NCBI RefSeq assembly: GCF_001949145.1
Contig: NW_019091612.1
Coordinates: 6,835-70,834 of the forward strand
Reading direction: 5' to 3'
Origin: Acanthaster planci
Taxonomy: Eukaryota > Echinodermata > Asteroidea > Valvatida > Acanthasteridae
DNA: 64,000 nt
A program made the translations under genes and the position numbers. The notes under the pieces are model-generated. The model did not search any database. It saw only the letters and a program-made list of their open reading frames with translations, and was not told the DNA's origin. Shown here one piece after another: positions 1 through 9,499 of the stretch; within the stretch, counting starts at the first letter, position 1; every line of letters begins with the position of its first letter.

Positions 1-543
1 CTTCCAATTTTGTAGAAGAATTCAATCTGATCTTTTCTTTCATCTCGTTGAACTTTTTCAGCTCAGATAAAATAAGGACAAATTCCTCCTGAGAGATGTC
101 ACCGTCTTCAATCGCGTGAGATACGTATTCCTCGATGGTGTTTGATTTAGCGTCTGCCAACATTCGAATTTGGTCGTGGTTTTTAGTTTTGTGGGTGAGT
201 CTACGAGAGGCATACTTTAGAATCGCGTAAGCGCCAAACGCACCGATAGCGATGCCTTCCATCACAAGTCCGACGGGTCCGGTAACGACGCCCAAAATGG
301 CGGGAATGCCTACGGCTGCTGATGTGGCTCCAATTGCTTCCACGCCGTACTCCAGGGAGCCGAGCGCGGTTAAAAGTCGTTTGATCTTGTTATAACTATT
401 TTCCCTCGCGTCGCGTTCTCTTTGGATTTGAGATTTAATTTCTTCGATCTCCCTGAGTCTGTATATTTTGGTTTCCGCTTGTTCAGCCGAGTTTAAAGTC
501 AACTCCGGGTGTTGACTTAAATCCGGGTATACGTTAGTCGTCA
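1..543 (-). CDS. Coiled-coil and hydrophobic-segment protein (partial, runs off the left edge)
   Basis: The frame opens with ATG at 543 and stays open for 181 codons to the window edge, so the C-terminus is missing. Residues about 20-58 are charged and predicted coiled coil (repeated Glu/Lys/Arg). Residues about 62-111 form a long Gly/Ala/Val/Ile-rich hydrophobic stretch long enough for one or two membrane passes or a fusion-like hairpin. Residues 120-181 are again charged and helical. This architecture is recurrent in proteins linked to Polinton-like elements of cnidarians and echinoderms, but I know no assigned function. The start is supported by the AT-rich block ending AATTATAAAAG directly before the ATG, like the blocks before two neighbouring genes. 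Confidence 0.6.
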
Positions 544-562
544 TCTTTTATAATTAAGAGTT

Positions 563-1558
563 TTAAAAAATATTCACCTCAAGCAAAATTCCATCTCCTT
601 TACCGCTTACTAACCTACCCAGGTCGTTTTTTAAAGAAAAGGTGAGTTCGTCTATGTTCCGATCTATAAGCCTTTTACAGGTGGGGTTGACCTCTAAATT
701 GCACAGGCCTGTGTCTCTGGTGCTGATTACGGTTGAAGACTTCCCATCATAAAAATTATAATCTGGGTCGAGCTGCTCGCAGTGTATAAACAGACATTTA
801 ATGCGTTCGATGTTGTAGTTGCCTTTGTGTACAATTAAGTTTTGTAGTTCGTCTTGGGGCAGGCCGAGCAATTCACCCACGTGTTTGTTTAGTTTTAGTT
901 TTAAAAAAGGGTAAAAAAGGACCAGTGCAACTGTTTGAGACTCTTCGTAAACTTTAAAAATAGCACCCGGGATGGCGTTTAAAATAAAATCAAACCAGTC
1001 AATACCATTGTAACCGGGTTCAAGGACAATACTACTACCAGACGATCCAGAGACACTCACTGGCTCAAACGCTTGCTTTGCGTAAAGTCGGTCAAATTCA
1101 AGGCTCGCTTGGCCCATAGTAATGGGTTTCACGGTAGAAGACACAGTATCCCAAATGAACACCTGTTTTTCTTCGGTTGACGGTGGTGGTCCATCTGTGA
1201 GATAATTTCCGTAGTCTAATCTATTAAAAATTACATTAAAGACTTGAAAAATGGCCGCTCGTGTTATGTGATAACTATGAGCAATATTACGATTTATTGC
1301 TATTTCAACAACATTATGTGGGTAATTATAATAATGTGTAATAAAAAGATTGCCATAATCACCTTCATCAACCATTCTTAACCTTCCATTTCTTTCTGCA
1401 TCTACGAATACTATACGAAAAGAAGCGACAGAAATATGATCTTTTCTTAGTGGGTAATTAAAAACTCCGGGTACATAAAATTCTTCACTTATTTCACCAA
1501 AATAAAAAGAAAAAAAATCAACAAATTTGAGTTTTATTGCATGTATTATAGATAACAT
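563..1558 (-). CDS. 331-residue virus-like element protein, possible minor structural protein
   Basis: An intronless frame of 331 codons, the longest intact frame in the left block, ends 20 bases before the start of the downstream gene. It has no signal peptide and no obvious enzyme motif. The C-terminal ~110 residues alternate hydrophobic and polar residues (beta-rich) and finish in a strand-like segment after a Lys-Asn-Asp-Leu-Gly-Arg turn. That ending reminds me of the C-terminal domain of an uncharacterised, possibly virion-surface or minor-capsid, protein of Polinton-type elements; this is inference from pattern only. The upstream 60 bases are AT-rich with a CTATAAA near the ATG. The intact length suggests recent insertion or selection, unlike the broken frames at 3-5 kb. 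Confidence 0.5.
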   Translation of the reverse strand: MLSIIHAIKLKFVDFFSFYFGEISEEFYVPGVFNYPLRKDHISVASFRIVFVDAERNGRLRMVDEGDYGNLFITHYYNYPHNVVEIAINRNIAHSYHITRAAIFQVFNVIFNRLDYGNYLTDGPPPSTEEKQVFIWDTVSSTVKPITMGQASLEFDRLYAKQAFEPVSVSGSSGSSIVLEPGYNGIDWFDFILNAIPGAIFKVYEESQTVALVLFYPFLKLKLNKHVGELLGLPQDELQNLIVHKGNYNIERIKCLFIHCEQLDPDYNFYDGKSSTVISTRDTGLCNLEVNPTCKRLIDRNIDELTFSLKNDLGRLVSGKGDGILLEVNIF

Positions 1559-1625
1559 GTGTGATTTATAGATTTTTATTCGTTTAATGTTGTATTCCTA
1601 ATTTGAGGTATATTTTTGTATGTTT

Positions 1626-1952
1626 CTAAAAAATTTTGGGTAACATGATAAAATCCAAAAAAACATCTAGTAAGCGCAAAGTCGGTTCTTCAATCTCATA
1701 TCTTTCACCTGTATATAGATCGCTGTATTTTTGCACAAAGCCCGAATTAATTAACCCATCATCACCGGGTTCGTTAGGTAAAAACTCCCTCAACTCCCAC
1801 TCGATCTCTGTCTCCCTCGTAATGTTTAAAAACTTTTTTTCAAGCTGAATATTGTTAACACAAATACATTTGGTCCCTTCTTCATTTTTGATCTCGTTTT
1901 TAAGTTTAAATGTCTGCGGATTTTTAGTCAAGTGAAATGTGTGGGTCTCCAT
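1626..1952 (-). CDS. Small 108-residue protein of the virus-like block
   Basis: A 108-codon frame lies between the 331-residue gene and the TFIIB-like gene, on the same strand. It is acidic in the middle, with a Pro-Gly-Asp-Asp turn, and ends in a hydrophobic Phe/Leu/Met segment. No known domain was recognised. Its ATG follows TTATATTATTAAA immediately, matching the ultrashort-leader style of its neighbours. A 70-codon opposite-strand frame over it (1636-1848) is treated as a shadow. Function unknown; assignment as a gene rests on spacing, strand and promoter-like context. Confidence 0.45.
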   Translation of the reverse strand: METHTFHLTKNPQTFKLKNEIKNEEGTKCICVNNIQLEKKFLNITRETEIEWELREFLPNEPGDDGLINSGFVQKYSDLYTGERYEIEEPTLRLLDVFLDFIMLPKIF

Positions 1953-1959
1953 TTTAATA

Positions 1960-2160
1960 ATATAAACTCTTTAAAAACATTTCTCGGGCGTTTTCCCAGT
2001 GCTTATCCGAAACTTGAAATAGATCTTTCACTTGAGATTCGGTTTTCCCGGTTGTCTCTTGATAACACACCGCGATTAAAGCTTTCAACGGTTTACCTCT
2101 AGAGATCTTACCGTTTAAAACTTGGTTCAACTTGTATTCTATTTCACCCGCTTCGCCGTT
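1960..2160 (-). pseudogene. Cyclin-fold-like second half of the TFIIB-like gene, after an in-frame stop
   Basis: Directly after the TAA that ends the 92-residue zinc-ribbon frame (2161-2439), the same frame stays open for another 66 codons before a second TAA. There is no ATG until near its end, so it is unlikely to be an independent gene. Its residues read like the second half of a TFIIB cyclin repeat: Arg-Gly-Lys-Pro-Leu-Lys-Ala-Leu-Ile-Ala, then a Cys-Tyr-Gln-Glu turn and a helix that would pack as a DNA-contact helix. The simplest reading is one gene interrupted by a single TAA, either decay or stop-codon readthrough. I describe the two parts only as they stand. Confidence 0.45.
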
Positions 2161-2439
2161 TTAAAAACAAACGTTGTACTTCTGCAACGTTCTTCTCGAT
2201 TTTGGTGGCAGCGGTTTCCTCCAAACGTGATGCTTGTAGTATCGATCTCCCATGTCTGCGGGGGTATATGAATTTAACGAATCAAACCCAAAAATGAGAG
2301 CGCAGTGTTTACAAGCGTGTCTTCCATCTATTTCGAGTATTTGGTGATTACAAGCGTGTATCGGTTTACTTTGTTTTTGAGATCCCGGTATGTGTACTTC
2401 CTTTAGATTCAGCAAGTGACAAAGCTCGGCATCAGTCAT
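2161..2439 (-). CDS. TFIIB-like zinc-ribbon protein (92 residues, truncated by TAA)
   Basis: The 92-residue product has a Cys30-x-His32 pair, a spacer with Asp-Gly-Arg, then Cys43-x2-Cys46 followed by Ala-Leu-Ile-Phe-Gly. This is the zinc-ribbon layout of transcription initiation factor TFIIB, with its usual Cys-Gly-x-Val replaced by Cys-Ala-Leu-Ile. A basic, Tyr/His-rich linker follows, and then TAA. The same frame continues with a cyclin-fold-like segment. TFIIB recruits RNA polymerase II to TATA-bound TBP; large DNA viruses are known to carry their own versions. Here a viral TFIIB would fit the TATA-like blocks in front of its neighbours. The start is supported by the promoter-like block ending TATATAAAAG at the ATG. 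A VLTF3-type late factor is an alternative but fits less well. Confidence 0.5.
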   Translation of the reverse strand: MTDAELCHLLNLKEVHIPGSQKQSKPIHACNHQILEIDGRHACKHCALIFGFDSLNSYTPADMGDRYYKHHVWRKPLPPKSRRTLQKYNVCF

Positions 2440-2467
2440 CTTTTATATATAATTCATTTATTTAAGG
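2437..2467 (-). promoter_or_regulatory. Promoter-like block before the TFIIB-like gene
   Basis: On the minus strand this reads CCTTAAATAAATG, three variable bases, then TATATATAAAAG and the start codon. The same 13-base upstream word, spacing and TATATATAAAA occur before the Cys-triplet gene (2987-3018). A leader of almost zero length between a TATA-like element and the ATG suggests a viral-type promoter whose transcription starts inside the block. Confidence 0.55.
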
Positions 2468-2476
2468 TAAAAAAAA

Positions 2477-2989
2477 TTAACCTGGGATTTCTACATCAGC
2501 GTCATATTCAATAATTAATCCCATTTTATATAAGTCCGCGTTGAGTTTAGTAGGGTTTTGTTGTTTTTCGGACAGTGGCTCGTTCTCTCGAGTGTGCCTC
2601 AGCTTTTTATGCTTGCCGTCTACGAGCACCACGTGATCCATTCCTTCTAACTCGACACAATTTACGCAGCAGGTGCAATAGGTACAACCAAAACATTCGA
2701 TACAATGGGCACACTCGTAACAGTCTTCACAACTATCTAATGCATTCGATTTTTCACAATCGATACATCCAACACAAGCAGAGCAGTTTATACATCTACC
2801 ACAATCGTCACAATTGACGCAGTCGTTGCAAATAACACAATCGATACAGTTTCGACAACCTGAGCAATATTTACAACCAGTACAAGCGCGCATCCCTTTA
2901 GAATTTTTACATTTTTGGCTATCGCACGAGTCTATCAAGTTGGCAGAACTAAAACAGTTTCTGCAAAAATAACAACCCACACTCGACAT
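2477..2989 (-). CDS. (Cys-x-x)n triplet-repeat protein
   Basis: Start chosen at 2989 (170 residues) rather than the in-frame ATG at 3031, because a promoter-like block ends at 2989 and would otherwise lie inside the gene. From residue 36 to 78 every third residue is Cys (15 consecutive triplets). After an eight-residue break a second run goes from 87 to 111 (nine triplets, one extra Cys at 107). Intervening residues are mostly Ile/Val/Asn/Asp/Gly. The C-terminal ~55 residues are charged and Cys-free. No family was recognised. The strict period of three is not that of Cys2-spaced zinc fingers or metallothioneins; it could bind many metal ions or form a disulfide-stapled three-residue-per-turn helix or solenoid. 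It sits beside the TFIIB-like gene and shares its promoter block. Confidence 0.55.
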   Translation of the reverse strand: MSSVGCYFCRNCFSSANLIDSCDSQKCKNSKGMRACTGCKYCSGCRNCIDCVICNDCVNCDDCGRCINCSACVGCIDCEKSNALDSCEDCYECAHCIECFGCTYCTCCVNCVELEGMDHVVLVDGKHKKLRHTRENEPLSEKQQNPTKLNADLYKMGLIIEYDADVEIPG

Positions 2990-3018
2990 ATTTTTATATA
3001 TAGGCCATTTATTTAAGG
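2987..3018 (-). promoter_or_regulatory. Promoter-like block before the Cys-triplet gene
   Basis: On the minus strand: CCTTAAATAAATG, a three-base spacer, TATATATAAAAAT and ATG. It matches the block at 2437-2467 in the 13-base upstream word, in spacing and in the TATA-like word. It decides the start codon of the Cys-triplet gene. Confidence 0.55.
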
Positions 3019-3039
3019 CGGTAGTAAACATCAGCGTGT

Positions 3040-5470
3040 TTTGCTTTGAACAGAGCCACGCTTTAAGTAGAGGTCACGAGTTCAGGTCGACGGAAAGTCC
3101 CTTTTTTGTGAGTGATTGCTGGTGCGATCGGTGCTAGTCAAAAGTGCACCGGGGTCAAAAGGTGAGTGGAAATCCCCGGTGAGTGTGATGGGTGAAAGGG
3201 GGTGAAAAGGGCGTGTGCTCCAGAACTCTCAGTTTCCTACTACTAACGCATAGACCAAACACAGTGGGCAAAAATCTGTAGATTTTGCGCACTGTGATTG
3301 TCCAACGTGTTGCAAACTCTTGGAGGCGCACTTTTGTGAATCGCCCGTATTGTCGATTATTGAACATCGATCAGCATCGCTCTTTTAAAGCGAACTCGAG
3401 ACACCACGTCAAATGGATTGGACACCGCTTACAAGACAACGGGGGTTACGTACCGGTTCCCGGCAAAAACTCACACGACGCACACGACTAAGATGTACCA
3501 ACGGCACGTACACCGGCTCTACCTTCGTGAGATTCGGTCGGGAAAACCGCCAAAAGGATCGAGTCATGCGAGTACCTCCATGGCACCTGGAAATCGACTA
3601 GTCTGACGCCATGGGAAACTTTATTCTTGACGAGCGCACATGCACAATTTATCACAATCGTGGAAAATCTCATTAACTCGGAACCCGAACTGGAAACGAG
3701 CATCGACCATCAACTTTATCGTAAAATCTGTGTTGTTGGTTGTGCCATCAGACATGGCTTTGAGGGTGAAGGGTTATGACGATGACAACAATTCGCACCC
3801 TGCTACCAAAAACATGAAAATGGGGTATCTCTGTAACCTCAGTAAACAAAACGACGAAAACCTGTCCCTGAACAATCGGAGTCTTAGTCGTATCTGCTAG
3901 AGGTTTTTTGTGTGCGAGGTACTGAGCTTAAGAGTCAACCGCATGTCAAAAACCAGACGAAAAAAACAGCCTTACGGTCTGAGCTATAAAGTAACATTTA
4001 GATTCCCTATAGAACTTAGAACGCGAAGACAAAAACATCTGGAGGGTCTTTTTGTTTCAGATCTTAAAGCTTTTAACCGTCAAACTTATTGTTACCGTTT
4101 CTGCAAGTAAGTAAATAGCAGAGCAATCATTCCGACGACCAAAGCTCACACGTGCTGGGCCAGCCAACTTAGCGGTTTATTAAGCACGCTGAAAGCGTTG
4201 ACCAAGTTTTCAGGTGTTTTTGCAACCACTTTTTTACGCTGTCTTTTAGAGAGTGTGGTTTTGGAGTTGGTGCTGGCGCAGGTTCGAGACAACAGCAGCA
4301 GCAACGACCGAGCTCACTCTGGTTCTGATGACTAAACTCAAAGCTGACCAACAGCTATCGTGACATGGCTACCGTGGCTATTGTTCTCTAAACAACGTTC
4401 TCAACTTTTAGCCCCGAGTCTGTAGCTCCCCATCACCACATCAATCGTTTTTGATTCGGTTTATTTGACTTGTTAGTTTGTCGGTGTCTCTATTGATGAC
4501 TTCTTGCCTAGATCGTCTATCTCTACGGTCTTTTAAAGGTTTATGCAATTCTCTTGATTGCTTTGAAGTGGTAGCTTCGCCCCTTCGTTTTTCGTTTGCT
4601 TTTATTGTCACCAGAACCACAATTCAGTTATTTTTATACATCCAGCGAATATCTGCTCGTGAGAGAACTGGTGTGGGTTTTGGGAGGAACCGCTGTTGTG
4701 GGTTACCTCGTGTGTCGGTTTGATTAATATAAATTACCAAAGCTGGAATATCAACAGCAACAAGAGCAATGGATAACAAGATTAGCTACAAGAACGAGAG
4801 TAGCGACAAGAGTAACAAAAATTGTCAACAGCCATTAACAGCCCTAACGGTTATTGGAAAAGGGGAAATCACTGTTGAAAAGTTACACCAAAAATGTGAC
4901 GGCAGCTTGCTACAAATGTACCAGACATTTTATACACGCTGCACCAACGTATTACCACCGTACCGATTTCTAAAAAGTCAGCTTCTCTTGACGTTTCTGG
5001 TGTGGTATACGCTTTGATCACTTCGATGTACATGTAGTCCTTTCTCAGTGGCCGACCTCTTTCACCCGTCTCCACGGCACTCAAATTCGTTTTTGAGCGA
5101 TTCTCTGTAGTTTGTGAAATTCCTGCCAAAAATTGTCATCACTGTTACCAGAAATGGCAATTAATATTCAGTTTCATGGAAGGGATCTCTTCTATTTTTC
5201 TATTATAAACAGAAGATTCCACTACGGTATATAGCTGTATTTCTTTTGCCGTCTTGAGTTCAGAGTTCCAACAAAGCGTTGTTTTGCCAGGTAAAGTATA
5301 GAATGCGTTTGCATATCGGTAGTTTGAACCCTTTCAATCTAAGGGTGGAGACATGCGGTTGGCATTCTGCACAATATCGATAAATTTGTTGGCTGCAATT
5401 CTTGATGTGTAAAATGTAAAATTTCTCTCCTTGTACGTTGTCATCACCTTGGTTGTCCAAACACATTTCG
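3040..5470. other. Broken reading frames, possible decayed right arm of the virus-like element
   Basis: No intact gene was found. On the plus strand about 3540-3780 a frame of about 75 codons without a start reads like protein but ends in TGA. Other short frames (3910-4110 Lys/Arg-rich; a frame ending at 4723 with a single hydrophobic Gly/Val segment) overlap it in different phases. On the minus strand 4869-5129 and 5260-5466 are open and look moderately protein-like, in different frames. This pattern fits coding DNA decayed by frameshifts, but I recognise no family and could not assign products. No terminal inverted repeat was identified. Confidence 0.25.
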
Positions 5471-5670
5471 TTTCATCAATAAAAGAATATTCACCCCAAA
5501 ACAAATAGTGCCGTTCCTAAAGTGCAGGTATTTTATATATATAAACCCATTACCCACGTGTCCCTATTTTTTGGCAGTTCATTAAATAAAACTAATACTC
5601 CAAACTCAAAAGAGAATTCTTTGAATTATTACACACTAAAATTAATTGCAATATTGTCGACTGTTGGCAA

Positions 5671-5910
5671 AGATCACAACTTATAGTTGAGTTCTTCGGT
5701 TCTGTCTTTTTCACCCTGCAAGCTCCCATGGTAAGTGACCAGCGCCTTGTCACGGAGCGTGGTAGGATCATTACCGGCTGTAGCTCTGATCATGGCGCTA
5801 CACATCTCCTTGCACGGGTTGTGAAAAGTGAGTGGTTTTCATAGTGAGTTGAAAAGACACAAATGACATCAAACGAAAAGCTATGAGATTGAGCATATGT
5901 AATTCTGAGT
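5671..5910 (-). repeat. Dispersed repeat, copy 1 (exon-like core)
   Basis: This stretch aligns with 9500-9740 over about 240 bases and with a shorter piece at about 11326-11395. The core on the minus strand can be read as Glu-Met-Cys-x-Ala-Met-x-Arg-Ala-Thr-Ala-Gly, then Asp-x-Thr-x-Leu-Arg-Asp-Lys-Ala in copies 1 and 2. In copy 1 the splice-donor-like GT present in copy 2 is changed (AT). Either a duplicated exon of an unknown gene or an old interspersed repeat. Confidence 0.5.
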
Positions 5911-8124
5911 GTTTTGTGAATCTGCTGTTTCTGCCGAAGTCATGGCAACTGAATAATAGCATATTGTTTCATTATTGAGCGACGACCAAGGGAGCGAGGT
6001 AACTGACTTCAGTCTATTGGATAGTGTGAATCAAGTAAGCGTCGAATGTTCAATTATGACAGTCAGTTTTCCATGACTAAAGCAATTAGTTAGTTTTTCT
6101 CTAATTTATATGGTAACATTCAGCAGTTGAATAATTATGAAGTGCATTCCAGAATACTTTCTGCGTGATTCTTTTTTATCATACAAACCAGAAATGGGGT
6201 GTTTAGGTTTGTTTTTCCTCTGTTTGTAGCAGTGGCGCAAATCAGTGGCGGAAGACTGGGGGATGGGGCAACCCCCCCCCAATCGAAAAATGACCCTGCC
6301 TTGAGAATTCGAAAAGCGGTCGGGGAATGCTGGACACCACATGACACTGGGGGCGCTGTTCATGATACAGATGTACATCGTATGTATACTTCAACCACAT
6401 AAACCTTATATAAAAACAGGGTATTTGAAGCTTTTGCGTACTTTCTGTTTTGAATATAATTATTTTAATAGTTGAGAAGTAAAAAATACGTATAAAAATC
6501 CGCCCTTTTTCTCACCTCAAAAAATCAGGGTATGATCCGTTTTACCAATGGTCCAAAAGTAGCAGGAATATAAATATGATGGTGCTGATATAATGTTCAC
6601 GAGTCAGGTAAATGTAAATGTGATGAGGTGTCTTGTTTTGATGCTTTGAAAAAAATCACAAAAATAGGAAACGCAATTCAGGCACCCCTTGGAGACGATG
6701 TTTTATTTTGAAACGATGAACATTACACCCCAGCAACAAAAAAAATATACAGAACAGAGTGAATTTGGAGTTTGTGGTTTTGAAACAAGCGACAGAATTT
6801 TCTATTTTTGTTTCACCATTTTAGTCCATTGTTTTGTGAGACAGCATACCGCAGTCATTCAAAGATATAAGAACCTTATTCAGTTAAAAACATCGGTTAT
6901 GCAACAACACCTTATTTTTTTTACACACTCGTTTACTTGTTACCTATGTATTGGGTCAGTGTCATCTACCAGAATTTCACTGTTCGCAGTCAGTCTTTGA
7001 TTAAATCCAAAATGCTTGAGTCAGATAACACATGAGAAGCCCAGGCTTGCTTGTATCTGTGCTAACAGAGCACTGGTGTCAAACATCGAATTTAATTATC
7101 CAATGATAGTTGTGTTTAATGAAAGATGACATGGTGAAGAGAGAGACCGGGAGAGACTGAGCCTGCTTGATTTTATGGAACGCCGTTGCAATCTTCGGTA
7201 GCAATACATGTACATTGTCGGTTTCGTTAATCGTATCATATCATTTATACAGTTAGTTTTGCTGCTCCGTTTGATTTCGATTCCTCTTTTTGCACTGCTG
7301 TTGAATTCTGCAAAAACGTATTTTAATCGTTGAATTTTCGCCGTTTGCAAGTTTGCGTAGACAAAAAATGAATAAAGGTTTGTTCCAAACAGTCCTGGAA
7401 GCAGAACACTGAGAAAACATTTTGGTGTATTGAAGCATCACATTTTATTTCATTTTTCCAGCAACTGCAAAATCAGATGACGACTTGCCTTCGATTTAGG
7501 CCAAAGTTACCACCGAAACCTTCGAAATGTGTATGTGGTTGTGTTAAATTTTCATCCCCATATATGTTGCTACGTATGCACGACAGTTGACGCTACGCTG
7601 TGTAATTGCTTTGTAGTCCGACAGAGGTTGTCGTGGGGCACGATAGGGCCGCAATTGATTGCCGCAATTACTTAATTTTTTGAAGTATTGGAAATCCACA
7701 TGGCACAAGCGCGACGTTTGACGTAGGACTCACAAACCGACGGGTAACAGAAAACCGTCCATGTTCTGATTATAGCAGTGTTAATGTGGTTGTGTGGCGT
7801 GTCGCTGTTCCATCAACTGTGTCCACTTAACCGTATGATGTTTAAAACAACCTCTCTTTTGAAGCAGTGGATAATATCTTCTGAATCGCGGACAGCTCTT
7901 TGGCTCCTCTGGAACTCCGTAGCTTATTATTGGGGGCGCTTTTGTAAAGACAATTATGGGGGAGAACCGATTTTCTAGAAATTGTCATTGTTGATTGTCA
8001 CGTTGAACTCCAAGTTTTGCCAGTAAATTTTCTTAAATGATCTTCAAGCCTTATCCAGTTAATTACCATTATTTCAAGAATCAAACCAAGTGTAAATAAT
8101 CATCATACCCCCAGCGTACAAGAT
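5911..8124. other. Non-coding stretch
   Basis: No convincing gene. A C-run and a GGCGGAAGACTGGGGG word near 6240-6290 resemble one end of the small inverted-repeat elements seen at 14.5 and 25.8 kb. Open frames at 6.1-6.4, 6.7-7.0 and 7.1-7.4 kb have no splice signals, no family resemblance and AT-rich composition. Confidence 0.5.
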
Positions 8125-8412
8125 CTTCCAAGACAACAAAACCTTCCAAGACAACAAAACCTTCCAAGACAACAAAACCTTCCAAGACAACAAAACCTTC
8201 CAAGACAACAAAACCTTCCAAGACAACAAAACCTTCCAAGACAACAAAACCTTCCAAGACAACAAAACCTTCCAAGACAACAAAACCTTCCAAGACAACA
8301 AAACCTTCCAAGACAACAAAACCTTCCAAGACAACAAAACCTTCCAAGACAACAAAACCTTCCAAGACAACAAAACCTTCCAAGACAACAAAACCTTCCA
8401 AGATAACAAAAC
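8125..8412 (+). repeat. 18-bp minisatellite, 16 units
   Basis: The unit CTTCCAAGACAACAAAAC is repeated 16 times head to tail; 15 copies are identical and the last (8395-8412) has one change (C to T). Because 18 is a multiple of three, frames stay open on both strands: Ser-Lys-Thr-Thr-Lys-Pro or Leu-Pro-Arg-Gln-Gln-Asn on plus, Val-Leu-Leu-Ser-Trp-Lys on minus (frame 8074-8553). The near-perfect identity indicates recent expansion. The flank 8413-8650 is CT/CA-rich with degenerate TTCCAA words. Not called as a gene. Confidence 0.95.
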
Positions 8413-9499
8413 CCTGTGTCTTTCCAAACAGACCCTTTGATTCCTCAACAAGACCCCTCTATTGCAAGCATCCAAGCCTGTCCAGACCCTGAAGCTTCGG
8501 ACCCGTCCAGGATGTTCCAGGTCTCTGGGATCTTCATTGCCTTCCAAATTCACCGGGGTTTCTAACCTCTACCTCTACCAGATCCCATCTTCCAAGACTG
8601 CCAGTGCCAGGATTTCAGACGCGGGCAGAACTGCTTCCCCCCGTGAACTTTGAAAACTGTGAACTTTCAGGAACCATTTTATCATTGAATTTGTATGACT
8701 TTTGCGCAATCCCTCTGGATTTCTCATTTCCTCTTTTTCATTTGTGTTACCTGATATGAATCAACATCATTAATCGGACGGAATTAGAACAATAGGAGCA
8801 TAAATAATATTTTACAATGGAATTATTTGTTTTTTATTCATTCATTTTTCATTCATATTTATTCATTTTATTGAGTATTCTAGTAGTTTCTGAAGTATTA
8901 ATTTGCTACAGATTCTTTTCCAAACAGAAAAACTACCGTCAGTGCTTGTCTACAATTCGGAAACGTTCACACAAACAATTGTTTGTGTAGACCTACTTCT
9001 TTAAATCTTGACCGTTCACGATGGGACCAGAATTTTCTACCCTTTCAAATTTATTGTTGTTACCGACATTTTACGCAATTTGTTTCCTGTAAATCATTAT
9101 CATTTTGTACTTTTTTCAAACGCCTTCCAACTAAAATTGTTTTATGACGACTAATTTTTATATTTTGTAGTTTGCTCTCTCGATTGTGTGATTCATAATA
9201 TAGATTGATCATGGCGGCTTTCAATTCCATGTTAACGGGGAACTGTGATTTCGGAACCAATGAGTAAAGCTAAAGAAATAAGTCGGCTTTGTTCATTCAG
9301 AAATTTACATGCAAATTTTACTCCCACCTTTCTTGGCAAAGATGGCCCTTTCTGTCTTAATTTCTGCCAGGGATAAAGGGGGGAACTGTGCTTTCTCCTG
9401 AAAAAAATATAACCTTAATAACAAAGAAGAATTTATACTCAAGCTATACATTGGAAGAAAAACTTTATTAAAATGTTCTTCATTAAATTTGTCTCGGGA
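8413..9499. other. Non-coding stretch after the minisatellite
   Basis: AT-rich, with degenerate copies of the TTCCAAGAC word up to about 8600 and short T-rich tracts (8820-8880). No gene, RNA or inverted-repeat element was recognised. Confidence 0.5.

Larger units (their letters stand above)
1..3031 (-). mobile_element. Right part of an integrated virus-like (Polinton-like) element
   Basis: Six reading frames lie head to tail on the minus strand with gaps of only about 10-80 bases and no introns, unlike the sparse spliced genes elsewhere in the window. Seen directly: a hydrophobic/coiled-coil protein, a 331-residue protein, a 108-residue protein, a TFIIB-like protein in two pieces and a Cys-triplet-repeat protein, with AT-rich promoter-like blocks right next to start codons. 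From memory of the families, the hydrophobic/coiled-coil protein and the C-terminal style of the 331-residue protein resemble products of Polinton/Maverick or adintovirus-type elements in marine invertebrates. No polymerase, integrase, packaging ATPase or capsid gene is visible; these would lie left of the window. Terminal repeats were not found, so the right boundary (somewhere in 3.0-5.5 kb) is uncertain. It could instead be a remnant of another DNA virus. Confidence 0.55.

Noticed and set aside
8074-8553. 159-codon Val-Leu-Leu-Ser-Trp-Lys repeat protein
   Set aside because: The frame is open only because the 18-bp satellite unit is a multiple of three; there is no supporting context.
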